This document shows, piece after piece, positions 1 to 6,443 of a DNA stretch of 42,558 nucleotides. Numbering within the stretch: position 1 is the first letter of the stretch; each line of letters starts with the position of its first letter. A program made the translations under genes and the position numbers. A model generated the notes under the pieces. It was given only the letters and a program-made list of their open reading frames with translations, searched no databases and was not told the DNA's origin. The stretch lies in the IMG/VR virus record IMGVR_UViG_3300044682_000004, positions 1 through 42,558 of that record; one strand, given 5' to 3'. Origin of the DNA: a virus.

Positions 1-46
1 TTTCCCTGGTGGGCTGCTGCAGGCCCGGAGCCATAACTGACTGCAT
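1..46 (-). CDS. 5' end of an unidentified gene, cut by the window edge
   Basis: An ATG at 46 opens a reading frame that runs off the left edge of the window; only about 15 residues are visible. An AAGGAG ribosome-binding site lies about nine bases upstream, directly after the stop codon of the preceding gene, so it is probably the next gene of the same operon. A second in-frame ATG lies at 34. Nothing can be said about function. Confidence 0.5.
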   Translation of the reverse strand, partial: MQSVMAPGLQQPTRE

Positions 47-58
47 AACTCGTGCTCC

Positions 59-466
59 TTATGCCGGAAAACCCGGGGTCGCTACCGGCTCATTACTTCC
101 GGAAAACCACTCGGTAATCACGCAAGCACTATTCCGGAAAACCCCTCGCTTGCAGTCATATACCGTGCTTATAGACGCGAGGATATCCGCCTGGGTCATA
201 GCCATCAGCCCGGAGATCTGATCTAGCTGCAGATCGTCCAGTGCCCACGGGTAGACATCAAATGCCTGCGCTCCCGCTCGGGTATGCGTGCTGATAAACG
301 AACCCGGGCCGCCGCCGACGAACGCATTTGGCTGGTAGTAGACACCACCCCACCCGTAGGTGGTGTAACTAGCGATCTTTCCGTCACCAAACCTCACGTA
401 GACACCTAGCGAATCATGCCGGGCGTAGGTGAGCGTGAGGGGTAACGCGTTATCGGTGAGAAGCAT
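59..466 (-). CDS. Hypothetical protein, 135 aa
   Basis: I do not recognise the family. The first 75 residues are rich in Tyr, Gly and aromatic residues, a mixed beta-type composition, and there is no signal peptide or membrane segment. The ATG at 466 has a GGGAG site seven bases upstream and overlaps the preceding short gene by 17 bases. The last 30 or so codons run through three copies of a 10-base repeat at exact 35-base spacing. Because 35 is not a multiple of three, each copy is read in a different frame, so the repeat cannot be a protein repeat and the C-terminus may be constrained by a DNA signal. Confidence 0.7.
   Translation of the reverse strand: MLLTDNALPLTLTYARHDSLGVYVRFGDGKIASYTTYGWGGVYYQPNAFVGGGPGSFISTHTRAGAQAFDVYPWALDDLQLDQISGLMAMTQADILASISTVYDCKRGVFRNSACVITEWFSGSNEPVATPGFPA
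64..143. repeat. Three direct copies of CCGGAAAACC at exact 35-bp period
   Basis: The decamer ccggaaaacc starts at 64, 99 and 134. The spacers are 25 bases and unrelated in sequence. The two right-hand copies are preceded by tt, giving TTCCGGAA. The period is about 3.3 helical turns. They lie inside the 3' end of the 135-codon gene and just before the next ribosome-binding site. They could be protein-binding sites (repressor, partition or replication iterons), but nothing nearby identifies the protein. Confidence 0.6.
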
Positions 467-608
467 ACAGAAGCTCCCGGTGCTCGTCGGCTAGCTCCTG
501 GTACTCCGTGAGCAGCGCATGTCGCTTGTGCGGTTCCATATCACCAGGAAGCAGCTTCTGGATGTCGTGGACCCGATCTATAATCTCATGATACCGTTCG
601 TGATCCAT
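450..608 (-). CDS. Short hypothetical protein, 52 aa, charged helical
   Basis: A complete 52-codon frame from an ATG at 608 to a TAA at 450. It overlaps the gene upstream by 23 bases and the gene downstream by 17. The product begins MDHERYHEI and is rich in His, Glu, Arg and Leu, consistent with a helical coiled-coil-like mini-protein (heptad-like Leu in the second half). Its ribosome-binding site is weak. No family recognised. Confidence 0.55.
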   Translation of the reverse strand: MDHERYHEIIDRVHDIQKLLPGDMEPHKRHALLTEYQELADEHRELLYASHR

Positions 609-759
609 TGATCCGTTCCAAGTTCAAGACTGACCGCTCGGTGTAGTGCGCGCAGGGACACGTGGATGGATGCTCACATGCCTCGTGACGAATAGCAGCC
701 AAGTCGGGCTTGCCCGCAGTCAGGTACTCTCCTGCGCGCTTACAGTGTTTGCATAGCAT
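586..759 (-). CDS. Miniature Cys/His-rich protein, 57 aa
   Basis: Runs from an ATG at 759 to a TGA at 586, with a GAGGG ribosome-binding site eight bases upstream. The protein opens with CKHC and continues with a C-x-H and a C-P-C-A-H cluster around residues 28-38, enough ligands for a zinc site. It is one of five small Cys-rich proteins in this 3-kb stretch. Binding of zinc, and of a nucleic acid or protein partner, is inferred from composition only. Confidence 0.6.
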   Translation of the reverse strand: MLCKHCKRAGEYLTAGKPDLAAIRHEACEHPSTCPCAHYTERSVLNLERINGSRTVS

Positions 760-762
760 GTG

Positions 763-891
763 TCAACCCTCGTTCGGGTGGGTCTCGTGGTGAGCCCGGC
801 TACGTGCTTCGGCCTCGGCGCACCACTCGTCATAACAGGTGATGCACAGCGTGCCGGGCATGGCCTGCCGTCCGCACTGGCAGTACTCCAT
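763..891 (-). CDS. Miniature zinc-ribbon-like protein, 42 aa
   Basis: ATG at 891, TGA at 763. Residues 4-24 contain C-x-C, then C-x2-C and one further Cys (MEYCQCG followed by CITC), the layout of a small zinc knuckle; the second half is Glu/Ala/His-rich and probably helical. It starts ten bases after the preceding stop and ends three bases before the next start, fitting an operon. No named family. Confidence 0.6.
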   Translation of the reverse strand: MEYCQCGRQAMPGTLCITCYDEWCAEAEARSRAHHETHPNEG

Positions 892-900
892 CAGGTAATC

Positions 901-1143
901 CTAGCTCTTGCCAAGCGCTCTGTCAATGCACTCACACTGGCACTCGGGGTGGAAGCACGGCGCATGGTTCCTGCCGCTGACCCGGCAGAGCGCGCACCTC
1001 ACCCGGACCATGTGCTTGACATGCTTGCGAAGATGCCGCTTCAGCGACCATAGCCATTTGTCACAGAACGGACAGCGATGGATAATGTCCTCGCCCTCCT
1101 GGCCATGCCAGTTAACCCCCAGCCACGACACCGCGAGCCTCAT
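901..1143 (-). CDS. Small zinc-finger protein, 80 aa
   Basis: Residues 24-42 read as a compact finger with CPFC followed by H-x3-H and a further H, close to a C2H2 arrangement. A second Cys/His block (CALC near 50-53, then HPECQCEC near 65-72) could hold another zinc. Basic residues between the ligands favour nucleic-acid binding, but this is inference. The chosen ATG at 1143 overlaps the preceding gene by 32 bases; a GTG at 1131 with a GAGG site is an alternative start that keeps all the ligands. Confidence 0.65.
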   Translation of the reverse strand: MRLAVSWLGVNWHGQEGEDIIHRCPFCDKWLWSLKRHLRKHVKHMVRVRCALCRVSGRNHAPCFHPECQCECIDRALGKS

Positions 1144-1681
1144 TCAGGGTCAGCAGGTTGCCCGGAGACACCAGTCCGCTCTGCGTGCCAGGGAAGAGAT
1201 CATGCCCGGCTAGCCGGTACGCGTTCACGCAAAGCTGTGAGCAAATCTGCATGTGATCATCTGATAGCCTCCGCACGATCCAGTCGTCACCTCGGAGAGC
1301 GTCGTGAAAGCGCGGCTGAGCCCACGCTATAGCCAGGATGTCCAGGATGTTGTAGCTCTCGCCTACGAAGCTCTCAGCGCTCGATACGATACGCGCCCGG
1401 ATGTCTGCGGCCAGTCGTCGCTGCCCTGGCCCGAGCACCACGTCATTGACAGGGACGAGATGGTCCAGCCAGGTGATGTTGGTGTAGTTAGTAACCGGGC
1501 TAACGCTAACGTGGCGGATAGCTTCGATGATCTGTCCATCGCCCTTGTAGATGAAGGCATGATACGCAGACGATTCCGTGTCAAACTGGATGGCACGCAT
1601 GAAGAAACGGTCAAGCCAGGGGGTGCCGGGCTGCGGAGTAGTGAGAACACCGATAGTACCGGGCAACGGGAGTGCGGGCAT
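1112..1681 (-). CDS. Permuted papain-like (YiiX/NlpC-P60 superfamily) hydrolase, 189 aa
   Basis: The order of motifs is that of circularly permuted papain-fold proteins: an N-terminal His in a strand-like context (AYHAFIYKG, His41), then a C-terminal ICSQLC block (Cys147) and a VSPGNLL segment that resembles the 'P-G-D/N-L' signature of the YiiX group. Members of this superfamily are amidases, peptidases or acyl hydrolases; the substrate here is unknown. No signal peptide or membrane segment is visible, so it probably acts in the cytoplasm or is released on lysis. Its ATG at 1681 shares a base with the TGA of the Pup gene (TGATG), so the two are translationally coupled. It could be a cell-wall enzyme or a protease/isopeptidase connected with Pup. 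Confidence 0.65.
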   Translation of the reverse strand: MPALPLPGTIGVLTTPQPGTPWLDRFFMRAIQFDTESSAYHAFIYKGDGQIIEAIRHVSVSPVTNYTNITWLDHLVPVNDVVLGPGQRRLAADIRARIVSSAESFVGESYNILDILAIAWAQPRFHDALRGDDWIVRRLSDDHMQICSQLCVNAYRLAGHDLFPGTQSGLVSPGNLLTLNEARGVVAGG

Positions 1682-1863
1682 CACTGCCCCCCGGCTTGAA
1701 CGTAAGATTTGACAAAAGCCTCTACTTCGGCCTCAGTTTCACCTTCTAGCACGTCATCGATAGCGTCCAGGATGTCGTCAAGGTCAGCCTTCTTAACCTC
1801 GGACTTGACTTCAGGCTTATCCTCAGACTTCTTCTTGGCTGGCCTGCGCTTTTGTTCACTCAT
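1681..1863 (-). CDS. pup: Prokaryotic ubiquitin-like protein (Pup) homologue, 60 aa
   Basis: The protein has the size and layout of Pup: a Lys/Glu-rich, disordered N-terminal half (residues 1-25) followed by a helix-forming acidic segment (DILDAIDDVLEG, residues 30-41) and a C-terminal VKSYVQAGGQ. Actinobacterial Pup ends in the same way (IDDVLE..., then F-V-x-x-Y-V-Q-x-GGQ). In hosts the terminal Gln is deamidated by Dop, PafA then links Pup to lysines, and the helix is recognised by the Mpa/ARC ATPase of the proteasome. No PafA, Dop or Mpa gene is present in this window, so host enzymes would be needed. The ATG at 1863 overlaps the preceding gene by eight bases and the stop is coupled to a papain-like gene. 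Confidence 0.88.
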   Translation of the reverse strand: MSEQKRRPAKKKSEDKPEVKSEVKKADLDDILDAIDDVLEGETEAEVEAFVKSYVQAGGQ

Positions 1864-2017
1864 TATCCCTGCGCTCCTGATCGATGTACCGCTTCTTCTT
1901 ATTGTAGCGGTCAGGGCTCTTAGGCCCGTGCTTGCCCGCTGCGTTCGAACGCCGTAACTCGGCTAGTATCCTGCCCAGGTTGCCCGACTGCACCTGACGC
2001 CCTGCCTTACGCCGCAC
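1856..2017 (-). CDS. Small basic hypothetical protein, 53 aa
   Basis: I choose the GTG at 2017, six bases after a GGAGG site, which overlaps the preceding stop by 11 bases. The frame stays open upstream to 2125, but that extension lies over the preceding gene. The product is strongly basic (many Arg and Lys, with a KKKR run near the C-terminus) and could bind nucleic acid. It lies directly upstream of Pup. No family recognised. Confidence 0.6.
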   Translation of the reverse strand: MRRKAGRQVQSGNLGRILAELRRSNAAGKHGPKSPDRYNKKKRYIDQERRDNE

Positions 2018-2177
2018 GCTCAGCCTCCTCAAGAAGCATGGACTTATCGGGCCACATGTAATCGTCCTGACAACGATAATACGCAACGAAGTGTTTCCAG
2101 TCCGTATACGGCAGCCTATTTTCAATGCCGTCTAGCAATTCTATGATCTGATACGCCGTGCTTCCTACCCCGATCAT
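2007..2177 (-). CDS. Small hypothetical protein, 56 aa
   Basis: ATG at 2177 sits in an ATGA overlap with the stop of the preceding 37-codon gene, which fixes the start. Sequence is a mixed soluble protein with several aromatic residues (HFVAYYR) and an acidic C-terminus. Function unknown. Confidence 0.6.
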   Translation of the reverse strand: MIGVGSTAYQIIELLDGIENRLPYTDWKHFVAYYRCQDDYMWPDKSMLLEEAERAA

Positions 2178-2287
2178 AGCTCCCCCGTTCCGTAGCAGCG
2201 CATGCAAGGTGCCTCATCCAGGTCCCAGATATCGTAACCCATGCCCCGGCAGTCAGGACATAGCTTCTCGTCCTCGTCCTCATCCAT
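2174..2287 (-). CDS. Miniature CxxCxGxG zinc-finger protein, 37 aa
   Basis: A complete 37-codon frame with start and stop overlapped on both sides. After an acidic N-terminus it has CPDCRGMG and, about 19 residues on, CMRCYGTG. The paired CxxCxGxG units resemble one zinc-binding repeat of the DnaJ cysteine-rich domain. That domain binds unfolded protein in chaperones and is reused in small adaptor proteins; which role applies here is not known. Its place, in the same tight gene chain as Pup, is notable. Confidence 0.7.
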   Translation of the reverse strand: MDEDEDEKLCPDCRGMGYDIWDLDEAPCMRCYGTGEL

Positions 2288-3743
2288 TGTCAATGACCTC
2301 GGCCTCGATAATATCCGCGCTATCCACCTCGTGCGGAGCTTCGACTTCACGGAGCTTGCTAGCTGCCTTCTCCCCGAAGATACGGCTGAACGCGCCCGCG
2401 CCCTCGGCCGGTACCGTGACCTGAGAGAAGTTGGTCATGGTGATCTTGCCCTCGGTGTCCTTCTGCTTGATCATGCGCTGCAGCCTGTCGACCTCCGGTC
2501 CGAGGTTAGGGTCAGCCTGCCCGCCATTGAGTTGTTCCATGAACCGCAGCATCATCACGCGCTGGGTCTGCATCTCGATCAGCGTGTCCTTCAAGGCTGT
2601 CAGCTGCGATGGCATGCGCACGCGCACGGGTATGTCATATGAGCAACTCGCACCCGGTGTGAATGCCGGGCACTTGTCCTGGACAACGCAGGTATTGCAC
2701 TGCATCAGCGAGGCATCGGGAACGGTGAGGTGAGGCACGGAAACCGTTGTCTCGTTGCCATCCTCGTCGTATTCCTTATGCTCTTCCTGCTTGATGCCGA
2801 ACACCGGAAGCATCGTGCGCCCGGAGGGGACGGCAACTGCATCGTTCCGCACCGGAGGTGCGATGTGAGCAACTTCGCCACTACCGGTTTCCGCATTATC
2901 GACATCATGCGAATTCTGCATCTGAGTAACTCTGCTCCTAGTTTTATTGATGTCCTCCACGAACTTGAGCCAGGACCAGATGGACAACCTCAGGTTCTCT
3001 GTGACATCGTCGTTCATGATCAGCTCGACGTCAAACCCCTGATCACGGAGATAGCTGCCGTGGGCCGATCGTGCCCGGTCCTTGTAGTTACGAGGATACC
3101 GGTCCATGCTCAGCCCGTTCCAGATGATGGTGTCACCGAACCGGCTGGGCGTGAGCCACGACAGGCTGCCCACGCTGTCCCAGTTGATCTGCTTCATCAA
3201 GCTCATGCTGGTCATGGCGATGCCGTGGAGCTTGACGCCCGTGTCCATGACCGTGCGGTTCAGGATAGGTGCGAGCAGCATGATGGCGTTCTTGTTAGGC
3301 TGCAGCAGCCCCACACGACGATAGTGCTGAGCAGCGACCCTGATATCCGAAGAGGAAACGACAGGAAGGAACTTATTCCCGAGGAATCCTCGGTAATATT
3401 CCCTGCGATTATCCAGAATATCAACGCCGAGTATATCTGCATTGAACTCGGAAGCCATGGAAATTCTTTCCGCATTATTACTGACGAAGGCAGCGTACCC
3501 TTCATCGAGATCACGGACTTGAGACTCGTCATACTTACTATCCTCCTGGTTCAGTGAGTATGCGCCCGAGTCCAGATGAATATGGACATCATCGGGGAAA
3601 TGGTCAGCGAGCAGCCAGCTGTTCAGGCCCTTCTTGTTGCGGTTGCTGAGCCCGACGAAACTCAGGGACATGTGGCGCACGCCATTAGCGTAGAGCAGGT
3701 CCATGTGCCCGCTCTGCTCGCACCCGCCAAAATAGAGATCCAT
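2280..3743 (-). CDS. TGT/DpdA-like protein with C-terminal Cys-rich domain, 487 aa
   Basis: The N-terminal 270 residues resemble phage proteins of the tRNA-guanine transglycosylase/DpdA superfamily: HLDSGAYS at 56-63 matches the substrate-binding Asp motif, DILGVDILDNR at 103-113 looks like a barrel strand, and KLHGIAMTS (171-179) with SVGSLSWL (190-197) fits the 'H-G...S-V-D-S-x-S-W' segment. In the family the second block carries the nucleophilic Asp; here it is Gly192. Residues 349-367 form a C-x2-C-x5-C-x8-C zinc-type module, followed by a helical tail. Such proteins exchange guanine for 7-deazaguanines in tRNA or phage DNA; no queuosine/preQ0 synthesis genes are in the window. I place the start at 3743 (TGATG overlap); an ATG at 3761 is also possible. 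Confidence 0.5.
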   Translation of the reverse strand: MDLYFGGCEQSGHMDLLYANGVRHMSLSFVGLSNRNKKGLNSWLLADHFPDDVHIHLDSGAYSLNQEDSKYDESQVRDLDEGYAAFVSNNAERISMASEFNADILGVDILDNRREYYRGFLGNKFLPVVSSSDIRVAAQHYRRVGLLQPNKNAIMLLAPILNRTVMDTGVKLHGIAMTSMSLMKQINWDSVGSLSWLTPSRFGDTIIWNGLSMDRYPRNYKDRARSAHGSYLRDQGFDVELIMNDDVTENLRLSIWSWLKFVEDINKTRSRVTQMQNSHDVDNAETGSGEVAHIAPPVRNDAVAVPSGRTMLPVFGIKQEEHKEYDEDGNETTVSVPHLTVPDASLMQCNTCVVQDKCPAFTPGASCSYDIPVRVRMPSQLTALKDTLIEMQTQRVMMLRFMEQLNGGQADPNLGPEVDRLQRMIKQKDTEGKITMTNFSQVTVPAEGAGAFSRIFGEKAASKLREVEAPHEVDSADIIEAEVIDNG

Positions 3744-3883
3744 CAGGTACAACTCCGACATCTACCATTACAGGTACAAGGTTCACATGTCAGGTACTTC
3801 TGCGTGGTAACTGGATCGCGCCATTGAGGCAGCGCACCACAGAGAATACATTTCGGCTTGCACCAATCAATAAACCGACGCAT
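3743..3883 (-). CDS. Miniature Cys-rich protein, 46 aa
   Basis: ATG at 3883 shares a base with the TGA of the gene upstream, and its TGA at 3743 overlaps the next start. The product is basic and has nine cysteines, including CILC (13-16), CEPCTC and CRSC near the C-terminus, so it very likely binds zinc or another metal. No named family. Confidence 0.65.
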   Translation of the reverse strand: MRRFIDWCKPKCILCGALPQWRDPVTTQKYLTCEPCTCNGRCRSCT

Positions 3884-4347
3884 CAATCTTCCCTCACCGG
3901 CTTCTCCTGGGCCTTCATCCGGGCCTGGTCAGCTACCTGCTTCGATAGCTGATCCCATGCCTTGACCGACTTGTCATAGTCAGGACGCCAGTCCGGCCGG
4001 GCGTACTCCGCATGCGTGAACTGCAGCACGTTAAAGCCGTATGCCACTAATTCTGCTGACTGCCCGGGGTCTGCGCAAACTGCAAGGTCGATTCCAAGGC
4101 GGCGTGAACCCCGAAGCCAACGAAGCGTAGTGGCCAGAGATAGCTCGATATGCTCGACCTCATCCCACCAGCGACTTCCTGTTTCGGTGTAAAGCCACTC
4201 TGTGAGAGTAGCCGCTTCTGCATCGGTGACAACATATACCTGCCCGTTCTGTGCGAGTGCCTGCGCCAGCCGTATGCCTTCGGGCAGGAAGTACCCGCCG
4301 ATAGTCTTACGCAGCACGCCTTCAGCATGGACGACCGCGACACTCAT
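3883..4347 (-). CDS. Possible degenerate HAD-like protein, 154 aa
   Basis: I choose the ATG at 4347 because it lies in an ATGA overlap with the preceding small gene; the longer GTG start at 4380 would lie over that gene. The layout (a hydrophobic strand ending AEGVL near residue 10, a second strand ending YVVTD near 40, and a late 'FTHAEYARPDWRPD' stretch) resembles small HAD-fold proteins of actinobacteria and their phages. The catalytic Asp expected in the first motif is not obvious, so enzyme activity is doubtful. Lys/Glu-rich tail. Confidence 0.45.
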   Translation of the reverse strand: MSVAVVHAEGVLRKTIGGYFLPEGIRLAQALAQNGQVYVVTDAEAATLTEWLYTETGSRWWDEVEHIELSLATTLRWLRGSRRLGIDLAVCADPGQSAELVAYGFNVLQFTHAEYARPDWRPDYDKSVKAWDQLSKQVADQARMKAQEKPVRED

Positions 4348-4505
4348 ATTGAAGACCACAGTGATTCTCGGATATTCCACACCGAGTCGGAGAGATCATT
4401 CTCCAGGAAGCCGAGATGCGGCCACCACGGATTGTTATAATACCCCAGGGAACGCCAGATCATATCTGACAATAGCTGGTATCGACCTGGCCTCAATGGA
4501 GTCAT
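4344..4505 (-). CDS. Short hypothetical protein, 53 aa, aromatic-rich
   Basis: A complete frame filling what would otherwise be a 120-base gap. It has ATGA overlaps at both ends: its ATG at 4505 overlaps the nucleotidyltransferase stop and its TGA overlaps the next ATG. That arrangement is strong evidence that it is translated. The product has many Trp and Tyr (WRSLGYYNNPWWPHLGF). Function unknown. Confidence 0.6.
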   Translation of the reverse strand: MTPLRPGRYQLLSDMIWRSLGYYNNPWWPHLGFLENDLSDSVWNIRESLWSSI

Positions 4506-5413
4506 GCCCGGCCCTGGTAACGAGGATTCTGGTAGGACAGCATCGCCCGGGTCAGGAGAACGTCCGGACCTTCGGGCGTGCCTCCGTAAAGGTCAGCATC
4601 AGACTCTTCTTGCGCCGCATGGGCGCTCTGAAGTATCTGATTGAGCCCGGCAACCACGCCCGTCTCTTTCGCCCGCTGCCAGCGGAAGTTCGCCCAGTCT
4701 CCGTAACCCTTACCTTGCTCTCCAAACGCTGCGCGACGGCCCTGGTGGAGAGCATCAAAGAGGGTTCGAGCCCGAGTGATGCCGTTAGCGCGATCGGCAT
4801 TGGACCCGGACCGAACGAGATCCACAATGGATCTGGCCGCGTCAGTATCGCGATCTGCTGCATCGAACCACTCCTGTGAGTAAAGACTGCGAGGGTCCTG
4901 TGGAAGGGACGGCGGGCGCACTGCCCACTTGTCATTGCTCATATCGTAAGCGGCGTAGGGATTGATAGATCGAATGTCTCTGCCCGTGCCCGGATTCCAG
5001 AAGTACGTTACTTCGAAGTGCTTTCCGTTGATGCTGGTGTTGGCTGTACGGGGCCAGAGTTCTTCTTTAAGCTGGGAGGTGACGTAACTCGCAGCGTCAG
5101 ACTCAGGCAGCCCCGCAAAACGAGGATTGAGAGCAGCAAAGCGCTTATAATCCACGCCGAAGAGAACATCAAGATCGCCAGTAGCTCCACGATCGCCACC
5201 CCATTGATAGGTCACGCCGCTGCCCGCTATCCAGGCAGTCAGCCACTCACGCCAGCCCGTGAGTTTCAGGTCATGCTGGAGCGCGTCGGTCAGCAGCTTC
5301 AGCAGATGCTCACGCACGGCAGGCTTCAGGTGCTCAGCGTCAAAGAGTGCGGGGTCCAAGCCATGGCTGGGCGCGCTGAAGTACCCGCTGTGCCCGGACG
5401 GAAGAGTGGCCAT
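4502..5413 (-). CDS. Nucleotidyltransferase-fold protein, 303 aa
   Basis: Residues 64-87 hold the nucleotidyltransferase signature: a Gly-Gly followed by D-R-G-A-T-G-D-L-D-V-L-F, where the two Asp of the DLD motif would bind the metal ions. A third carboxylate may be the Glu in HFEVTYFW near 133. The rest is helical and rich in Ala, Arg and Asp. This fold transfers nucleotides to proteins, RNA or small molecules; the target is unknown. Comparable proteins are common in actinophages. The ATG at 5413 lacks a clear ribosome-binding site. Confidence 0.6.
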   Translation of the reverse strand: MATLPSGHSGYFSAPSHGLDPALFDAEHLKPAVREHLLKLLTDALQHDLKLTGWREWLTAWIAGSGVTYQWGGDRGATGDLDVLFGVDYKRFAALNPRFAGLPESDAASYVTSQLKEELWPRTANTSINGKHFEVTYFWNPGTGRDIRSINPYAAYDMSNDKWAVRPPSLPQDPRSLYSQEWFDAADRDTDAARSIVDLVRSGSNADRANGITRARTLFDALHQGRRAAFGEQGKGYGDWANFRWQRAKETGVVAGLNQILQSAHAAQEESDADLYGGTPEGPDVLLTRAMLSYQNPRYQGRA

Positions 5414-5425
5414 GATTACAGGCTA

Positions 5426-5803
5426 CTAGACCTTCAGCGCACTGGCAAGCTTGGCTGCCTGCTCCTGCTCGGCCATCTGCTGCCCGAGCGCGTTCAGGTT
5501 GTGGATGACGTTGGGCACGACAAGCTGCGTGGTGGCCATGGACACCTTGTTGATCAGCAGCTGCTGGCTGATCGCAGCAACCGCGCCAGTGATCTCGTCA
5601 ATGCTGGGCTCGCGCTGCGTGGCGATGGCCTTGTTCAGGTCGGGTGTCATGCGCACGCTGCCATCAGGCAGGATGTACACGATGAATGCGGTGGTGGCCT
5701 CGACCAGCTCGGGCTCCTGCTGCGCAGCGGCAGCCGCCTCGGCAGCCGCCTCGGCAGCCTTACGGGCCTGAGCAGCAGCAGAGGAAAGCTCAGTAACAGC
5801 CAT
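5426..5803 (-). CDS. Hypothetical protein with Ala-rich helical N-terminus, 125 aa
   Basis: Residues 5-35 are an Ala/Glu-rich helix, probably a coiled coil. A short beta-like segment follows (AFIVYILPDGSVRM), then a helical C-terminus. An AAGGAG site precedes the ATG at 5803, which overlaps the preceding stop as TGATG. Such small helical proteins are often structural or scaffolding-like, but there is no specific evidence. Confidence 0.6.
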   Translation of the reverse strand: MAVTELSSAAAQARKAAEAAAEAAAAAQQEPELVEATTAFIVYILPDGSVRMTPDLNKAIATQREPSIDEITGAVAAISQQLLINKVSMATTQLVVPNVIHNLNALGQQMAEQEQAAKLASALKV

Positions 5804-6363
5804 CAGTATTTCTCCTTATTGATCTTCGATTGCAGATGACTCTGATAGGGACAGTAATTGCAGAGCCAGTGATTACCCCACAAATCCTTGGCCTTAGATG
5901 GAAGACCTTCGGAACGTCGGTCCTTCTGGATCTCCAGGCTGATAAGACGCTTCTTATCAGAACGAAAGTCCTGGCAGTCCGTAGTGCGGTTGTGGTCGAT
6001 TCTCCAGCACTTCATGGCGTCTTCGGCAAAGGTGCTTTTGACGTTGTAGAACTGCTGCCCGAAACCACTACCTTCGCCCGGGGCCAGCCCGGTCTCCTCG
6101 GAGATCTTGGAAAGAATCTCAGACCGCACGCGAGGATTGTCCCAGGACTTCTCCGAGACAGTGCCCACAATGAACTTGTGGAATCTTCCGTCAGGATGAC
6201 GGTGCTCTTGCGCCCGGGCTTGCCCGGTGACGTCATACTCATTCGGGCCATCATAGAAGGGAAGCGGGTCCACAGAATTACACACGCTGCAAACGAGCAA
6301 ACGGATCTTAGGATCGTCGTTGTCCGTTGTCGTAGTAATTTCTGGTACGTCTAAACCTGACAC
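5803..6363 (-). CDS. Cys/His-containing hypothetical protein, 186 aa
   Basis: GTG start at 6363 with a GGAG site eight bases upstream. First gene after a good promoter (6444-6472). Cysteine pairs occur near both ends (CSVC around 25-28; CNYC around 168-171), with further Cys and His between (CWRIDH, DCQDF), so a zinc or Fe-S site made from distant pairs is plausible. The C-terminus is basic. No family recognised. Confidence 0.6.
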   Translation of the reverse strand: MSGLDVPEITTTTDNDDPKIRLLVCSVCNSVDPLPFYDGPNEYDVTGQARAQEHRHPDGRFHKFIVGTVSEKSWDNPRVRSEILSKISEETGLAPGEGSGFGQQFYNVKSTFAEDAMKCWRIDHNRTTDCQDFRSDKKRLISLEIQKDRRSEGLPSKAKDLWGNHWLCNYCPYQSHLQSKINKEKY

Positions 6364-6389
6364 CGAATATGCTCCAGATAAAGTAGTGC

Positions 6390-6435
6390 GGCCCGGCGTG
6401 TCGTAGATGGGTCTCGTACCATGGTTGGCCGGGCC
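6390..6435 (-). other. 8-bp GC inverted repeat in the leader of the 186-aa gene
   Basis: GGCCCGGC at 6390-6397 and its exact complement at 6428-6435 are separated by 30 bases. The repeat lies between the promoter at 6444-6472 and the GTG at 6363, so it would form in the 5' untranslated leader. No U-run follows. A role in mRNA stability or leader regulation is possible. Confidence 0.4.
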
Positions 6436-6443
6436 TTGCGAGT

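Noticed and set aside
64-143. CRISPR-like array
   Set aside because: Only three copies of a 10-base core with 25-base spacers, inside a gene and without cas genes; the Cas4-like protein belongs to a recombination block.
2730-3557. 275-codon open frame on the plus strand
   Set aside because: It lies wholly opposite the TGT-like gene, has no ribosome-binding site or motif and a composition typical of antisense reading of G+C-rich coding DNA.
4348-4380. GTG start at 4380 for the HAD-like protein
   Set aside because: It overlaps the 53-codon gene, whose TGA forms an ATGA overlap with the ATG at 4347.
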